A stretch of DNA of 44,474 nt, taken from contig JAJDDW010000059.1 of assembly GCA_029260115.1 (NCBI GenBank), forward strand, positions 1 to 44,474, given 5' to 3'. This stretch comes from Phycisphaerae bacterium (GTDB taxonomy: Bacteria; Planctomycetota; Phycisphaerae; UBA1845). The notes below the pieces were generated by a model. It searched no databases, had not been told where the DNA came from, and saw nothing but the letters and a program-made list of their open reading frames with translations. This document shows positions 34,446-42,438 of this stretch, in pieces; position 1 is the stretch's first letter; the number at the start of each line of letters is the position of its first letter. The position numbers were made by a program, and so were the translations under genes.

Positions 34446-35125
34446 GAGGGACCGTCTGTAATGCTTGCTTCAGCGTCATAGAAATATTTAGAAACAACAT
34501 TTGCCACTGGTGACAACAGTTGTATGTAGATCGCCTCATTCGTTTTGAGTTGAGCAGCATAGTCTGTCGAGAGTAGGGTAACCAGCGATAAACCCCCAGA
34601 ATTTACAGGCCAAAGTTGGGCTTGCGAAAGTTTCTGATAATTGACATCCATCACACTAAAAGTTACGGAAAGGCTAGGGTTGTTGTCGGCATCGTGAATT
34701 TTTTCAGATAACTGGAGCTCTTTTAATTCAACCCAGATCACCTGAGAGGCTCCAGCTAGCTGACCGATTCCTCGCCAGTCTGGCTTAGTCAAATCCGGAT
34801 GCGTGCGACGTAGGTTCTCAATTGCTGCCAGTGGGATCACCTGCTTGGCTGCGCCATGTTTAATCAGTTCGGAATTTAAATCTTCAGTGAGATCTTTCCA
34901 AGCCGTTGGCCAATTTGGCGATAGGTATGAATCGTCCACTAGCACAAGAATTGGTTCATCACTTAACTTATATAGAACCTTAAATGTTTTGGATTTCCCA
35001 AAAGCCGTCTTGTATTCTATTTGACTGCTGGAAAGTGTGCACCCAGATGCATTGAGAATTGCTAGGCACGATACGCAACCAAGTATAAGCCGTCGGGCAT
35101 AATAGGAATGGTGAGATATTGTCAT
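34442..35125 (-). CDS. Lipoprotein of unknown function, paralogue 1
   Basis: About 227 residues from the ATG at 35125, chosen because from there the sequence aligns with its paralogue at 35206. A lipoprotein signal is visible: ARRLILGC, a hydrophobic core and the lipobox NASGC. The mature part contains LSDEPILVLVDD, WPTAWKDLTEDL, a region IENLRRTHPDLTKPDWRGIG and QLAGASQVIWVEL, shared almost word for word with the next gene. It appears to be an envelope protein with an alpha/beta fold like TolB-N/LpoB-type proteins (weak inference). It overlaps the glycosyltransferase start. Confidence 0.8.
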   Translation of the reverse strand: MTISHHSYYARRLILGCVSCLAILNASGCTLSSSQIEYKTAFGKSKTFKVLYKLSDEPILVLVDDSYLSPNWPTAWKDLTEDLNSELIKHGAAKQVIPLAAIENLRRTHPDLTKPDWRGIGQLAGASQVIWVELKELQLSEKIHDADNNPSLSVTFSVMDVNYQKLSQAQLWPVNSGGLSLVTLLSTDYAAQLKTNEAIYIQLLSPVANVVSKYFYDAEASITDGPS

Positions 35126-35167
35126 CTGGGATTTGCCAATCCAGCTCGTGTTCATCATACTTTCTCA

Positions 35168-35209
35168 CCAACCGATACTATCATCTAAAACATGCAACAC
35201 GCGCATCAT
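35168..35209 (-). pseudogene. 14-codon remnant of the glycosyltransferase start
   Basis: The first 14 codons of the glycosyltransferase (MMRVLHVLDDSIGW) are repeated here and end in TGA at 35165-35167. Together with flanking bases, 35168-35220 matches 34403-34456 with about three differences. It is a by-product of the tandem duplication that made the two neighbouring lipoprotein genes. Confidence 0.85.
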
Positions 35210-35889
35210 TTGGGACCGTCGAAGTCGTCAGCTTCATAGCTATAAAAAAGTTTAGAAATTTTATCAGTCAGGAGTTCCGACAGCTCTTTGCAAATCGCAT
35301 CCTTCGTGCGCAGTCGAGCGACATCGCTACCGGACAATCGGACGCTCACCACATGCCCCGTCGGACTCGTAGGCCAAACCCGCACCCGCGACCGCTGTTC
35401 ACCGTTGACATCAATTACCTTTACGGAGGCTATGGCATAAGCTGCATTGCCGGCGTCGTGAATATCTTCTTGAGCGAGAAAGTCTTCGACCTCGACCCAC
35501 AACACCTGCGAAGCGCCGGCCAATTGGCCAATCTCTCGACAGCCTCGCTTGTCAAAATCCAGGTGCGTGCGGCGAAGATTCTCAATCGTACTTCTAGGCA
35601 CTACATGCGTAGCCGCCTCGTGCTTAACTAGTGCCTGACTCAGGTCATCGGTAAGATAATTCCAAGCCTCGGGCCAGTCTATCACCTGACCTGGATCGTC
35701 GACGAGCACAAGAACCGGCTCTTCGCTTAGCTTATATTGTGGTTCAACCATGATAGACTTGCCAACGCCCATCATGTACAAAAATTCCCCGCCAGAGAAG
35801 CCGCAACCCATAGCCATCATCAACGATAGGCTGGCCAAACAACCCATAGCGAGCCGGCGGATATAATTAGAAAAATTAGTGTTGACCAT
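35206..35889 (-). CDS. Lipoprotein of unknown function, paralogue 2
   Basis: About 227 residues from the ATG at 35889, which lies 7 bases after the stop of the upstream gene; earlier ATGs at 35946 and 35919 would overlap that gene. The signal RRLAMGC...MAMGC gives a lipobox. The mature part matches paralogue 1 in LSEEPVLVLVDD, WPEAWNYLTDDL, STIENLRRTHLDFDK and GQLAGASQVLWVEV, and diverges towards the C-terminus. It is followed by the glycosyltransferase remnant, so it is one half of a tandem duplication. Function unknown. Confidence 0.8.
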   Translation of the reverse strand: MVNTNFSNYIRRLAMGCLASLSLMMAMGCGFSGGEFLYMMGVGKSIMVEPQYKLSEEPVLVLVDDPGQVIDWPEAWNYLTDDLSQALVKHEAATHVVPRSTIENLRRTHLDFDKRGCREIGQLAGASQVLWVEVEDFLAQEDIHDAGNAAYAIASVKVIDVNGEQRSRVRVWPTSPTGHVVSVRLSGSDVARLRTKDAICKELSELLTDKISKLFYSYEADDFDGPK

Positions 35890-35896
35890 CGATCCG

Positions 35897-36535
35897 TCAC
35901 ATATCCAACGTGTGCTCATAGAATTTTCTCGCCACGCGATCGGCAAACATGCGATACACGCCTTCGCGAACCATCGGAGAATTCGTCGCGCTAAACAGTA
36001 CGGGCGCGGCTTCTGGATAGGTGCAATCTACAGACGTCAATTCATAACGATCGACAGCATCTGCCCCCGCCCGCAAATCATGTACCGAGACTGAAGCATG
36101 AATGCGCCCTTGCAAAAACTGCGGCTGTAGGGGATCACGAATTTGAAAATCCAAAATCTCCAGAAAAATAACGTAGTCTGCATTTACATGCTTACCCACA
36201 ATTTTCGGATCGACCTGAGCGCTTAAATCGCGCTGCACAAAATCTTCCACATCGCGGGAATCCACAATCTCAACTTCCAAGTTTCGCTGCCCCGACTGTG
36301 AACCGAGCTTTTCCGAAACATAGGTGGCTAGCTCAAACCGCGCGAATGGATAATCAAACAGGGTCGCTGGGTCAGTCCAGATGTGAACCGCGACGCGATG
36401 GCCTGAAAGCTTATCGAACTCCGGCGCGACCATCTTCTTATGCTCACCTACGAAGATCAGAGGCGTAAGCAAATTACAACCGCCCGCGGCGGCCAGGGTG
36501 ATTACACCAACCCATTTCCAATATGCGTGCTTCAT
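35897..36535 (-). CDS. Lipoprotein of unknown function, distant paralogue 3
   Basis: About 212 residues from the ATG at 36535 (AAGGA ten bases upstream). The lipobox is AAGGC. The order of features is like that of the two downstream lipoproteins: HRVAVHIWTDPATLFDYP, a helix FELATYVSEKL, the VDSRDVEDF region, NADYVIFLEILDFQI and a beta-rich end with YELTSVDCTYPE. It is the first gene of the leftward cluster of three lipoproteins and the glycosyltransferase. The shared architecture suggests an older duplication. Function unknown. Confidence 0.78.
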   Translation of the reverse strand: MKHAYWKWVGVITLAAAGGCNLLTPLIFVGEHKKMVAPEFDKLSGHRVAVHIWTDPATLFDYPFARFELATYVSEKLGSQSGQRNLEVEIVDSRDVEDFVQRDLSAQVDPKIVGKHVNADYVIFLEILDFQIRDPLQPQFLQGRIHASVSVHDLRAGADAVDRYELTSVDCTYPEAAPVLFSATNSPMVREGVYRMFADRVARKFYEHTLDM

Positions 36536-36707
36536 CGTTTGTGCGTCCTTGTCGCGATCATAGATCACATCTCATCTACCAACTTTGCCAGCATACACCA
36601 CTTCCCCTCAAAAGACGAGAAATCGCATTTGTATTGCTAATACCGGGCGGCATGGGCAAGCTATAGCATAATACCATCCGGCGATTGTTTTAAGGTGAAG
36701 TTCTACA

Positions 36708-36733
36708 GTCATTCCCGCCTGCGCGAGAATGAC
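36708..36733. repeat. Short hairpin of repeat family C
   Basis: GTCATTC, CCGCCTGCGCGA, GAATGAC, followed by GGG. It matches one arm of the palindromic repeat at 1721-1812 and lies between convergent or tandem gene ends, just past the DUF2752 gene. Confidence 0.65.
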
Positions 36734-36744
36734 GGGTGGGCTTG

Positions 36745-37272
36745 TTATTGCGGCAGCAACACCATCACGACGACTTTGTATCCCCACCCAGCTAGCAGGA
36801 TCACCACGCAGGCTATCCCAATCTGAAAAGGGGAAACGCGAAACCAGTTGATCCGCCAGGCTCGTCCGGTCAGCGCAGTCGTTATAGCTATCAAACCCAC
36901 CAGAAGCACCATCGTAGCCGCGAACAGTCCGGCTGGCTGGACATTGAGCGCCGAGAGTAATTGGCCCCGAACGGCATGAGAAAAAGCCGTCGTCATCCCA
37001 CACGTCGGGCAGGGGTACCCGGTCATCATCACCAAACTACAAGGCGCGAGCCCAAGCTGGCGGTGCGTGCCTAGTCCGCGTGCGTCCGGACTCAGCGTCC
37101 AGGCAGTGAAAAGAAGACCGAAGCAGGCAAGCCCAACGATTATTGCTCGCCAACGAGTGCGGGCCGTGGCTTTATTGTCGAGACGGATAAACATCGGCCC
37201 CAGCGGGTGACCGGTAAGGGGTTGAGGTTCGGTTGGGGCTGAGTGATTTATGGGCGACATGAGTTGAGCCAT
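36745..37272 (-). CDS. DUF2752 membrane protein
   Basis: A 175-residue protein with the DUF2752 signature GYPCPTCGMTTAFSHAVRG near residues 95-113, whose C-P-x-C-G-x-T-T core is strictly conserved. Three membrane segments are visible (WRAIIVGLACFGLLFTAW before the motif, AATMVLLVGLIAI, and IGIACVVILLAGWGYKVVV). Such proteins are widespread in planctomycetes and Bacteroidetes and have no proven function. An ATG at 37260 is an alternative start. It lies 12 bases behind the lipoprotein gene at 37285-37965, probably in one transcript. Confidence 0.88.
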   Translation of the reverse strand: MAQLMSPINHSAPTEPQPLTGHPLGPMFIRLDNKATARTRWRAIIVGLACFGLLFTAWTLSPDARGLGTHRQLGLAPCSLVMMTGYPCPTCGMTTAFSHAVRGQLLSALNVQPAGLFAATMVLLVGLIAITTALTGRAWRINWFRVSPFQIGIACVVILLAGWGYKVVVMVLLPQ

Positions 37273-37284
37273 TGAGTGCAGCGG

Positions 37285-37965
37285 CTATGGCAGCTCCCCG
37301 ATACAAATAACTGTTTCAACATTGGGATCAAAAAGTCTTTGTTCTAAAATCAAATACTCATCATTCGAGTCGATACAACCGCCAATTGGTTTTTCATTTA
37401 AGCCTACACGCTGAGCTGAATTCAAGGCACTGCCATCAATTTCAGAAAATACCTGATAATACTTTTGCCCTGTGGCGCCTGATCCAAACGCTGATAAATT
37501 CTGACCGTCCGTAGAAATAACTGCAATAAATCCATCGGAAATTGGTATAAAGCATCGAACTACATTACCACCTCTAACAGGTATTACTTTGCCTTGAAAC
37601 CGTAAATTACGACCAAAAAGACCGGTTACTACTATTGGTGACTGGCGTACATTGCTTAAGACGCAACCTTCTGGCTCACTAGGTTCCTTGTCCCATTCTT
37701 CACGATCCACTTCACTAAAGCTGCCGTCTTGCAGATTGAACAAATAATCGGGAGGGATACTCCCATCAGCCATTTCCACTCGCAGCAGTAGTCCTCCGGA
37801 TTCTCTACTAAACTTTTTAATGACAAAATCATTCACGGCTCCTGTCCATGCTGTGGGCGTGAAACAAGGAATGTCACTCTCGCCACCCGGCGAAGCGGTC
37901 GGGCATCCACCGGCTAGGCATAGCAGCATAGCGATGAAGACAACATATTCCTTTTTCATGGCCAT
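37285..37965 (-). CDS. Lipoprotein of unknown function
   Basis: A 226-residue protein with a clear lipoprotein signal (KKEYVVFIAMLLCLAGGC). The mature part is beta-rich: repeated strands such as GGLLLRVEMADG, SPIVVTGLFGRNLRFQG and DGFIAVISTDGQNLSAFG suggest propeller-like blades or an immunoglobulin-like fold. Cysteines at 34, 101, 139 and near 196 could pair outside the cell. I do not recognise the family. Two start codons two residues apart are possible (37965 or 37959). Confidence 0.72.
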   Translation of the reverse strand: MAMKKEYVVFIAMLLCLAGGCPTASPGGESDIPCFTPTAWTGAVNDFVIKKFSRESGGLLLRVEMADGSIPPDYLFNLQDGSFSEVDREEWDKEPSEPEGCVLSNVRQSPIVVTGLFGRNLRFQGKVIPVRGGNVVRCFIPISDGFIAVISTDGQNLSAFGSGATGQKYYQVFSEIDGSALNSAQRVGLNEKPIGGCIDSNDEYLILEQRLFDPNVETVICIGELP

Positions 37966-38381
37966 TGGGTCTGTCCCCCCAGATTGATCTGTGAATAATC
38001 CACTCTTCTTTTATCATAGTTTATATGGGCAAATTCTTGTAGGGCAGCGTCGTAGACCTGCCTTAACTATGGCTTTCGATATCAATTGGCGTTTGAGTGG
38101 TCTTTGTGCGATCAATCTTTGTGCGTTCAAATAGTACAGGCAGGTCAACCTTCCGCCAGTAAGCGGAAGAACGACCGTGCCCTACGATTCGGAAATTTCT
38201 TGTGGGGCTGGGAAATCATTCCCGGTTTGCTGGTTGCCAGATGGCGACAGAGTACTATAATCCACCCCGTTTGACGTTTGGGCGTTTAGGTGTCCAAGCT
38301 TGTTAGGCTGGAACGGATTGGCTCTTCGCGGTTGCGCGTTGAGCGTATTACTATCTCCATGCTATGTGGAAGGAGTCGGCT
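37966..38381. other. Gap upstream of sdhC
   Basis: It contains the family B repeat pair (38039-38185). Nothing else coding is supported. The sdh promoter should lie between 38190 and 38360, but no boxes close to consensus stand out. Confidence 0.45.
38039..38185. repeat. Dispersed repeat family B, inverted pair
   Basis: A short unit on the plus strand (38039-38070, GTAGGGCAGCGTCGTAGACC...) and a long unit on the minus strand (38131-38185) ending CCCTAC, so the whole begins GTAGGGCA and ends with its complement. The long unit carries the inner TTCCGCCAGTAAGCGGAA hairpin. Relatives are at 11518-11638. Confidence 0.7.
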
Positions 38382-39137
38382 GTGGCGCATCCGACGGAAT
38401 CGGTTTCCTTACAAGACAAAAACTACTTTTTGATGCGACGCTTACATTCGTTGCTGGGCTTGGTCCCAGTCGGCGCGTTCCTGTGTGTGCATCTATTAAC
38501 CAACTCGACGGTTCTCGCTCCGGGCGTAGCTGGCGGGGAATTCCAAAAATCGGTCGAACGCATTCACGCGCTCGGCCCATTGCTGGTCCCCGTGGAAATA
38601 GTGTTTATCTTCCTGCCCTTGCTGTTTCACTCGCTGCTTGGTTTTCAGATTGTGTTCAATAGCGAATCAAACGCCCAGCAATATCGCTACGGCGGTAACA
38701 TCAGGTATATGCTACAACGCACGACCGGCATCCTAGCCTTTGTGTTTATTTTCTATCACATTTGGCAGATGCATTGGTTCGGTAAGCCGCTAGGCGGTGG
38801 GGCGTTTGAGTTGCACGATGCAGCGGGCGCTGCGACCGGCGCTATGACGACTGCGGTGGCCATTCAGCAAGCATGGTGGATTGCGCCGGTTTATGCAATT
38901 GGTGTCTTGTCCTGCGTATTCCATCTAGCTAATGGCCTATGGACGTCCCTGATTACTTGGGGCATTACGATTCGTCCGTCGTCGCAACGAACCGCGGGAT
39001 ATGTTTGTGCGGCTTTTGGAATCATACTTGCGATTGCGGGCATGGGTGCTTTAACAGGGTTTTATAACTATGACGTAAAATCACCGCCACCGGTGGTGGG
39101 TGATGGTCACGCCAGCGCGACGAGCCAGGGATTGTAA
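38382..39137 (+). CDS. sdhC: Succinate dehydrogenase cytochrome b558 subunit
   Basis: Membrane anchor of succinate:quinone oxidoreductase, about 251 residues with five membrane helices. Haem-ligand histidines are in the helices around LMRRLHSLLGLVPVGAFLCV, PLLFHSLLGFQ, FIFYHIWQMHWFG and CVFHLANGLW, which fits the di-haem, single-subunit anchor of B-type enzymes (as in Bacillus and epsilon-proteobacteria). I prefer the GTG at 38382 (AGGAG six bases before) to the ATG at 38364, which would sit on that ribosome site. It is followed by sdhA and sdhB; no sdhD is present. Confidence 0.93.
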   Translation: MAHPTESVSLQDKNYFLMRRLHSLLGLVPVGAFLCVHLLTNSTVLAPGVAGGEFQKSVERIHALGPLLVPVEIVFIFLPLLFHSLLGFQIVFNSESNAQQYRYGGNIRYMLQRTTGILAFVFIFYHIWQMHWFGKPLGGGAFELHDAAGAATGAMTTAVAIQQAWWIAPVYAIGVLSCVFHLANGLWTSLITWGITIRPSSQRTAGYVCAAFGIILAIAGMGALTGFYNYDVKSPPPVVGDGHASATSQGL

Positions 39138-39147
39138 AAGACGTCTT

Positions 39148-39308
39148 AACGAGCCGTGGGCTTTAGCCCGCGCGGAGCTTCGCACTTAGTGTGACTTTAG
39201 AAAGCTCTATCTCAGCCGGGATGATGAATGAGCCATGGCGATAGACAAAATAAGAGTCTGGCATGTAATTACATGCCAACATTGCGGGTGTTGAAACCCG
39301 CGGCTCAT
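39148..39308. repeat. Inverted pair of family D repeats between sdhC and sdhA
   Basis: GAGCCGTGGGCTTTAGCCCG (39151-39170) and the complement of a similar unit (39284-39308, reading GAGCCGCGGGTTTCAACACC) face each other. A third copy lies at 42314-42341 after sdhB. This 'gagccgcgggctt' element is a common intergenic type. Confidence 0.65.
39260..39277. promoter_or_regulatory. Perfect 18-base palindrome upstream of sdhA
   Basis: GGCATGTAATTACATGCC is identical on both strands. It lies 80 bases before the sdhA start, between the two family D repeats. It could be an operator or just the tip of the repeat structure. Confidence 0.45.
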
Positions 39309-39356
39309 GGGATAGCAACTTACTTCGTATACAGCAGTAGATAGCGGAATCAACCA

Positions 39357-41333
39357 ATGGGTAAACAAAATGTTGTCGTTGTCGGAGGCGGGTTAGCGGG
39401 ATTAGCCGCGTCTATGAGACTGGCAGAAGCCGGTATACATGTGGACCTCATCAGTATGGTCCCCGTCAAACGTTCCCACAGTGTCTGCGCCCAAGGCGGC
39501 ATCAACTCGGTCAACGATTACACACGCCAGCAGGGCGATAACGAATGGCTTCACGTAGACGACACGGTCTACGGTGGCGACTTTTTGCAGCATCAGCCTC
39601 CCGTTAAGGAAATGTGCGACTGGGCACCTCGGGTGATAGACCTGCTGGACCGCCTGGGCGTAACTTTTAACCGTACGCCCGAAGGTCTACGCGATCATCG
39701 ACGTTTCGGCGGCACCATGTATGAACGGACAGCCTTTGCCGGTGCGACTACAGGTCAGCAGTTAATCTATGCGTTGGATGAACAAGTGCGACGCTGGGAG
39801 GCCGAGGGCAAAGTCGACAAGTACGAATATTGGGAATTTCTAGGGCCCATTCTTGATGATAAGGGCCAATGCCGCGGCGTTGTCGCTCAAGATATGTTCA
39901 GCATGGAGATTCGCAGCTTCCCGGCTGATGCGGTTGTATTGGCTACGGGTGGTTGCGGGCTGGTGTTTGGTCGGTCTACGATGTCGATGATTTGCACCGG
40001 CGGTGCTGCGGCTCGTGCGTTCAAATCTGGGGCGAATTATGCCAACGGCGAATTCATTCAGGTTCACCCCACGGCTATTCCCGGTACGGATAAGCTTCGT
40101 CTCATGAGTGAAAGTGCTCGTGGGGAAGGTGGCCGAGTTTGGGTTCCCAAGAAGCCGCAGGATGGCCGAGACCCCATGACCATTCCCGCGTCCGAGCGGT
40201 ACTACTTCCTTGAAGAGCGCTATCCGAAATATGGTAATCTGGTACCACGCGATATAGCTACGCGAGAAATTTTCGACGTTTGCGTCAACCATAATTTAAG
40301 CGTTGAACAAGGTCGTTTGTGTGTCTATCTCGATGTCACTGAGCTAGCGCCAGAAACACAGAAAAAACTCGATGGCATTCTTGAGATCTATGAGAAATTT
40401 CAAGGTGATAACCCACGCAAAATCCCCATGAAAATATTCCCAGCGGTCCATTATTCCATGGGCGGTTTGTGGGCTGACTTTGAGCGTAATGATCAGACCG
40501 GGGGCCTTGTTTCAGGCTCGCTGCGTAATCAGCTAAGTACTGTGCCGGGTATGTATGTCATTGGCGAAGCCGACTATCAATACCACGGCGGTAATCGTCT
40601 TGGTGCTAACTCGTTACTCAGTTGCATTTTCTCTGGCTTGTTCGTCGCGCCGTCGATCCAAAACCAACTATCGTGCCTAAAGGACGGCTCCGCATCAGAT
40701 GCGCCATCTTCCCTGTATGAAGGGGCGGTCAGCGAGCATAAGCAGCACATGGCGGATCTGGTTGGCAATCGAGGTGATGAGAATCCTTATCAGCTTCATC
40801 AGGAACTCGGCGACTCGATGACGCGAAACGTCACCGTGGTTCGCAGGAATAAAGACATCGAAACGACGATTATCAAAATTGCCGAACTGACTGAACGCTA
40901 CAAAAACGTCTCACTGTCGGATAAGGGTAACTGGACCAACCAAAATTTCAGCTTCACGCGTGCCCTGGGTGATATGCTGTTAATGGCTAAGGTGATCGCG
41001 CAAGGGGCGTTGCAGCGTGATGAATGTCGCGGCGCTCATTATAAGCCTGATTTTCAGATTACTGCACCTGATGCTGATGATCCAGGTGAGCTACGAAAAC
41101 AGGCCACAGCTTGGTGTCAGTCGTTCAAGAAGAAAAACGATCAATGGCTAAAGTCCACCGTGGCTAAGTATAAACCCGGCGGCGTAGATTTCAGTTACGA
41201 AGCCGTCGATACGAGCCTTATCCCTCCCCGACCTAGGACTTATGGCCTAAAGGGTGCGGAGATTATCGAGGAAGTTTGGCGGGAGATGCTCGCCGCCGCC
41301 GACAAAGATAAGAAGGCGAAGGTCGGCACGTAG
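39357..41333 (+). CDS. sdhA: Succinate dehydrogenase flavoprotein subunit
   Basis: Catalytic subunit of complex II, 658 residues, oxidising succinate to fumarate with covalent FAD. The FAD fold starts VVVVGGGLAGLAASMRLAEAG. The flavin-linking His is in HSVCAQGGINS, and the active-site region includes EFIQVHPTAIPG and the SESARGEGG loop with the catalytic Arg. The capping and C-terminal helical domains are complete, with the NRLGANSLLSCIFSG motif. The length and the QHQPPVKEMCDWAP segment fit the B-type enzyme that pairs with a single di-haem anchor. It lies about 220 bases after sdhC, separated by repeats. Confidence 0.97.
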   Translation: MGKQNVVVVGGGLAGLAASMRLAEAGIHVDLISMVPVKRSHSVCAQGGINSVNDYTRQQGDNEWLHVDDTVYGGDFLQHQPPVKEMCDWAPRVIDLLDRLGVTFNRTPEGLRDHRRFGGTMYERTAFAGATTGQQLIYALDEQVRRWEAEGKVDKYEYWEFLGPILDDKGQCRGVVAQDMFSMEIRSFPADAVVLATGGCGLVFGRSTMSMICTGGAAARAFKSGANYANGEFIQVHPTAIPGTDKLRLMSESARGEGGRVWVPKKPQDGRDPMTIPASERYYFLEERYPKYGNLVPRDIATREIFDVCVNHNLSVEQGRLCVYLDVTELAPETQKKLDGILEIYEKFQGDNPRKIPMKIFPAVHYSMGGLWADFERNDQTGGLVSGSLRNQLSTVPGMYVIGEADYQYHGGNRLGANSLLSCIFSGLFVAPSIQNQLSCLKDGSASDAPSSLYEGAVSEHKQHMADLVGNRGDENPYQLHQELGDSMTRNVTVVRRNKDIETTIIKIAELTERYKNVSLSDKGNWTNQNFSFTRALGDMLLMAKVIAQGALQRDECRGAHYKPDFQITAPDADDPGELRKQATAWCQSFKKKNDQWLKSTVAKYKPGGVDFSYEAVDTSLIPPRPRTYGLKGAEIIEEVWREMLAAADKDKKAKVGT

Positions 41334-41462
41334 GAATGACTGATCAGTTGCAAAGGCTAAAGAAATAAATGACGGATGGTCTCAAGTAGTAGCTTGGGCG
41401 TGTAATGCAGTGGGTTTAGACGGCAGTATGGTGTACAAGAAGTGGAGGCGGCCTGCGCCGCA

Positions 41463-42230
41463 ATGATTACTATGTCAAAGTCTTTTACCGTAAACATCCA
41501 ACGTCAGGACGACCCACATGGCCCCAAGTACAGCGAATCTTTCGAGATTCCTTACGAGCCTGGCTTGAATATGACAACGGTGTTGCAGCGCATCGCAGCT
41601 AATCCCGTAACATCAGACAATAAAGACTCCACCCCTGTAGCCTATGACGCTTGCTGCCTAGAAGAGATTTGCGGTGCATGTACGATGGTGATTAACGGTC
41701 ACGTGCGGCAGGCTTGTTCTGCGCTAATTGATAACGTGCTAAAAGAGACGACTGGGCCTATTGATGTTAAGCCCATGTCTAAGTTTCCTGTCGTGCGAGA
41801 TTTGGTGGTAAACCGCAAGGCGATGTTCGAGTCTCTCAAACGGGTGAAGGCTTGGGTTCGTGTAGACGGGTATCACGATTTAGGTTCTGGCCCGCGCGTA
41901 TCACCGCATGAGCAGGAAGATGCATATCCATTGTCGAAATGTATGACCTGTGGCTGCTGCGTGGAAGCGTGCCCGCAGTTTAACGATAAGTCTCCGTTCA
42001 TTGGCCCGGCTGCGGTGTCTCAGGCGATTTTGTTTAACGCGAATCCCACCGGAAAAATTGATAGCGAGGCGAGGCTGGAAGTATTAGCCAGCCGCGGCGG
42101 TATCGCAGACTGTGGCAACAGCCAAAATTGCGTCAAAGTCTGCCCCAAGGAAATTCCGCTGACTGATTCCCTCGCTAAAGCTGGCCGAGACACGACTTTA
42201 TACAAGTTACGCCAATTCTTTGGCCGGTAA
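41463..42230 (+). CDS. sdhB: Succinate dehydrogenase iron-sulfur subunit
   Basis: Electron-transfer subunit of complex II, about 255 residues. The [2Fe-2S] site is ACCLEEICGACTMVINGHVRQ region with its fourth Cys in RQAC; the [4Fe-4S] site is CMTCGCCVEACP; the third cluster uses CGNSQNCVKVCPKEIP. These give the complete route from FAD to the haems. The start is uncertain: a GTG at 41442, and ATGs at 41463 and 41472 are all in frame; GGAGG lies 14 bases before 41463. It follows sdhA by about 130 bases, completing sdhCAB. Confidence 0.95.
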   Translation: MITMSKSFTVNIQRQDDPHGPKYSESFEIPYEPGLNMTTVLQRIAANPVTSDNKDSTPVAYDACCLEEICGACTMVINGHVRQACSALIDNVLKETTGPIDVKPMSKFPVVRDLVVNRKAMFESLKRVKAWVRVDGYHDLGSGPRVSPHEQEDAYPLSKCMTCGCCVEACPQFNDKSPFIGPAAVSQAILFNANPTGKIDSEARLEVLASRGGIADCGNSQNCVKVCPKEIPLTDSLAKAGRDTTLYKLRQFFGR

Positions 42231-42313
42231 TCGCTATATCATTTCTGTAGTAGCCTAATAGCGTCGATATATTGCGCAGGGCTGAGTGTATGCAAGAGCC
42301 AGGTCTTTTGTAT

Positions 42314-42341
42314 AACGAGCCGCGGGCTTCAGCCCGCGCGG
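42314..42341 (+). repeat. Family D repeat after sdhB
   Basis: AACGAGCCGCGGGCTTCAGC and following GCGCGG; a hairpin with CGCGGGCT/AGCCCGCG stem and a 2-base TC loop. It is related to the pair at 39148-39308 and may serve as an end-of-operon hairpin. Confidence 0.65.
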
Positions 42342-42438
42342 ACGCTGGACGCTAATGGCTCAGAAATTATGTAGTGTATTCAAAAAGCTAATTGACCATA
42401 TGTCAATAAGTGCAGTGCTATAATCAAAAGAGGTTCTT

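Noticed and set aside
36608..37003. Open frame of 131 codons on the minus strand
   Set aside because: It overlaps the well-supported DUF2752 gene in another frame and shows no protein-like features.
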